From contig CALYLX010000148.1 of NCBI GenBank assembly GCA_944990035.1, positions 62,001 to 126,000 on the forward strand: DNA of 64,000 bases, given 5' to 3'. Below the pieces are notes generated by a model that saw only the letters and a program-made list of their open reading frames with translations, made no database searches and was not told the DNA's origin. Shown here in pieces: positions 61,340 through 64,000 of the stretch (its first letter is position 1; each line of letters opens with the position of its first letter). Source of the DNA: Clitopilus passeckerianus. Its lineage: Eukaryota > Basidiomycota > Agaricomycetes > Agaricales > Entolomataceae. The translations under genes and the position numbers were made by a program.

Positions 61340-62876
61340 ATGTCTTTCGACTCCGCCGACCTCGACCTGAACAAAGTTTACATGAACTCGTTCATTGAAA
61401 AGTACAGCTGCTACCCTTCCGCTACCGAGAACGACCAGCACCAGGCCTGGGCCCCTCCTCAGGAAAATGTCGTCCTCGTAACTGGGACCACTGGCAACCT
61501 CGGTTCTGATCTGCTCTTTGTTCTGCTGAACGATGAAAGGGTCAGTAAAGTCTATGCGCTGAATCGTGTCTCCTATGAGGGACCCTCATTGGAGCGAGTG
61601 AAGATGCAATTCGAAATGAAAGGACTACCTACAGATATCCTCCAGTCTGAAAAGGTCGTCTTCATCGACGGGAAGTTAGCCCTTCCTGACCTTGGGCTGG
61701 ATCCTGAGGTGCTAGCCAAAGTAAGGCATTTTCTTACATTGAGTACACCATATGTTGACGTTGCTTTTCCAGCTTCGCAATGAAGTTACAACCATCGTCC
61801 ACAATGCCTGGCCCATCAATCTTATGACGGGGTTTTCTCACTATGAACCGTCTCTTCTCGGCCTCTGCAACCTGATCAACCTTGCTAAAACTTCCTCTCG
61901 CCCACAAATTCTCCGATTCTTGTTCATTTCCTCCGTCTCTGTGGCCGCAAAGTGGTCGAGAATGAAGGGTGGAGAGCCGGTTCCAGAGGCCATCCTCGAC
62001 GACCCATCTGCATGCCTGGGATACGGATATGCAGAAAGCAAGTTTGCTGCCGAGGCGGTGAGTTAAAGGATATCTTTTTGAGACCTACAGAGGCTCAGAT
62101 AGGATGTAGATCCTCGCCCGCAGTGGTTTGAATGCCACATCACTGAGATTCTATCAGCTCTGTGGAAGGCAAGCTGACGGGTTTTGGAATCCGATGGAGT
62201 GGCCACCTATTTTACTCAAAGCCTCGCTCAAGATGGGCATTATTATTGATATGGTTGGAGTGAGTTATTTCATCCGTTTATATGATAACGCGTACTAATG
62301 GAAGTTGTGTCTTCTTTCAGCGTTGTGCCTTCCTGCAAGCAGACATAGCGGCGGAATGTATCCGAGATGTCGTGGTTTCCTCAAGCGTTACCCCTGCTGT
62401 CCTCAATTTCACCCACCCTCGACCCGCCTTATGGAATGACATAAACGGGTGTGTCAGGCAGCTCCTGCCTGGAGCTGTTGAGTACCCAACGATGCATGTC
62501 TGGGACTTCATTGACGAGCTGGCCAAGAGGGGCGAATCAGCAACTCGAGCTGAAATCAAGGAAAATGTATGTTCTGCACTGAGCAGTAGATTTTGGGTCG
62601 AACTAATTTTGATTTCTGCAGCCAGGCTTGATTCTAGCCAGGAACTCCAACTTCAAAGCATATGCTGCCGACAACAAAGACCTGATGGCGCGTGCCGGGA
62701 AAGATACGGATGAACATTTCCCCCAAGCTACGTTGGGCATCGAGAAAGCCCTAGAGTTCTGCCCATCGTTGAGGGATGCGAAGGAATTCAATGCTGAGTC
62801 TATGGAGAGACACTTCAAATTTTGGGTCAAACTCGGGTTTTTGGACGGTGAAGTGAGTCAGGACGGGGCTGCTTGA
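61340..62876 (+). CDS. Stand-alone thioester-reductase (NAD-binding 4) domain protein
   Basis: Exons: 61340-61720, 61773-62057, 62110-62259, 62321-62566 and 62622-62876, giving 438 aa. It matches the C-terminal reductase domain of fungal NRPS-like enzymes: VVLVTGTTGNLGSDLLFVLL (GxxGxxG), VYALNR, VTTIVHNAWPINLMTGFSHYEP, LFISSVSV, GYGYAESKFAAE (Tyr-x3-Lys catalytic pair), SLRFYQLCG, and the end FKFWVKLGFLDGE. In full enzymes this domain releases a carrier-bound acid as aldehyde or alcohol with NADPH. Here only about 50 residues precede it, with no adenylation or carrier domain, so it would need a substrate from another protein or act on free thioesters. It could be a truncated relic, but the frame and introns are clean. 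Confidence 0.85.
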
Positions 62877-63522
62877 AGAGCCAGTCACCCATACATTCTT
62901 GTGCCATCTGTAGCTGTTCTGCTGAGAATACACACCAGAAGCTTGATTTTCAGGCTACGTAATGATTGGATGATCCGCTCTCTAGCCCTTACAAGGAGCA
63001 AAGAAGATAAATCGCTCAACATTCCCAATGATCCATTTCTGCAAGCCCCGAACTTACGCCAAAGGCATTTTTGAATCCAAATCATAGCTGGGTGTTCACT
63101 GGCCGTGCAATGACTGATATGCTACGTGGGTAGGGCAGATACAGCAAATGACGCGTCAAGAGCTGCAAACCCTATGCTCTTCATAGATTGGTGACTGCTC
63201 TTCAGTCCATGGACGTTAACGCCGAGAGCGAGCAATCAAACTACTTGCCGCCACTCCGCGGGGACGCGTTTCTGATTGTCTACCTTATGGAATCGTATAT
63301 TTCGTCGCATTACGTGAGGAAAACACCTCGAGACTCTCAATATTATGAGCGCTGTATTATTTTTCTGGATACAATTTGATTAAAATCTTGGAGCTCTACT
63401 TTAAAGTGTGATCTTTTAAATTTAAAGCCTGACAGGGGTATATACATAAAAACGATGATTTGAAATGTGCACCGTCCATTGGATCCAAGCCGTTAAAGCA
63501 GGAATCCTTAGCGAAAAGTTCC
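62877..63522. other. Intergenic between convergent genes, 0.65 kb
   Basis: 3' flanks of the reductase and of the last hydrolase. No gene or repeat recognised. Confidence 0.4.
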
Positions 63523-64000
63523 TCAGGTTGCCAGTGAATCTTTTCCTTTAAACTCTCGACTCCACCCTTTGACATTCCTCCAGCCTTCGCTAATAACCCT
63601 CGTATCCCACCACCCTGGTGCAAAAATCAAGGGATCATGCACCGCGTCCTTCATCCAATGAATGGACACATCAACGCCATCCTTCCTCATGGCCGAATCT
63701 AGCGACTTCACTTCATCTACCAGCCTTTCCGCATCTCCGATAAGTATTAAGGTCTTTGAGAACTGTTCAAACAAATTTGACCATTGTCTCGAGTTCAGCA
63801 GCGACGCAGCGACGGACGCTGTAGGGGATGGAACGTCGACCAACTGTCCATCTTTGTCGTTTTGCGTCTTATCGATACCTCCTTCGATGTCTTGCTTGAT
63901 TCCATGCCCCCATTTCGCCAGCACCTTAGGGCTGCACGGGCTGACATATTCCGAATGAACGACCCGCATTAGCCTCTCTTCTTCGCCGTCCGTCTCCGGA
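63523..64000 (-). CDS. Alpha/beta hydrolase, C-terminal part (5' beyond window)
   Basis: Minus-strand exon running in from beyond the window end to the stop at 63523. Visible: TLILIGDAERLVDEVKSLDSAMRKDGVDVSIHWMKDAVHDPLIFAP, which carries the acid (Asp after LILIG) and the His (AVHDP) of an alpha/beta-hydrolase triad in the arrangement of the abhydrolase-3 (GDXG lipase/esterase) family. An acidic insert (DKTQNDKDGQLVDVPSPTAS) precedes it. The nucleophile and oxyanion motifs lie outside. Different from the hydrolases at 1-25 kb. Substrate unknown. Confidence 0.75.
   Translation of the reverse strand, partial: PETDGEEERLMRVVHSEYVSPCSPKVLAKWGHGIKQDIEGGIDKTQNDKDGQLVDVPSPTASVAASLLNSRQWSNLFEQFSKTLILIGDAERLVDEVKSLDSAMRKDGVDVSIHWMKDAVHDPLIFAPGWWDTRVISEGWRNVKGWSREFKGKDSLAT

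Overview
The window looks like nuclear DNA of a mushroom-forming basidiomycete (Agaricomycetes). The host genes carry many introns of about 45-70 nt with GT..AG borders. The gene families fit this group: a NACHT-WD40 NOD-like receptor, a DUF6535 membrane protein, F-box-like and CON-6 proteins, and a chromodomain Ty3/gypsy retrotransposon. I place it no closer than that. Exon coordinates were built by hand from splice signals, reading frame and family knowledge. For every complete host gene except one, the exon sum came out as a multiple of three.

Left part (1-25 kb): a repeat-rich region built on three related alpha/beta-hydrolase genes: A (minus, cut by the window start), B (plus) and C (plus). 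B and C and their flanks are duplicates of one block. B is broken in its last exon by a 7.2-kb Ty3/gypsy chromodomain element (element 1, plus; target duplication GTACC). A second, near-identical copy (element 2, minus; target duplication GTTAT) sits inside the protease region of element 1. The pair fills 4816-19193, with four 464-465-bp LTRs. The family shows a Tf1-like self-priming signature, a -1 frameshift heptamer at the gag end, and an extra ORF with paired zinc knuckles after pol. A 2-kb TIR element (20275-22245) interrupts the upstream flank of C. C itself has a 4-nt deletion.

Middle part (25-53 kb): ordinary single-copy genes, some informative. They are a DUF6535 protein (minus), MCM4 (plus, with MluI-cell-cycle-box-like sites), D-lactate dehydrogenase (minus), a DUF1308/UPF0415 protein (minus), a 7-TM protein (minus), a signal-anchored Ser/Asp-rich membrane protein (minus), an NAD(P)-binding epimerase-like protein with a GC-AG intron (minus), a NACHT-WD40 receptor (minus) and, divergent from it, ORC3 (plus). 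Two pre-replicative-complex genes therefore lie within 25 kb.

Right part (53-64 kb): two tandem CON-6 genes, the second with a premature stop; an F-box-like gene (minus); then a run of small-molecule enzymes: a beta-lactamase-fold serine hydrolase (plus), a dienelactone hydrolase (minus), a stand-alone thioester-reductase domain (plus) and the end of an alpha/beta hydrolase (minus). This run could be one edge of a metabolic cluster, which the window cannot confirm.

No rRNA, tRNA or CRISPR array was recognised.
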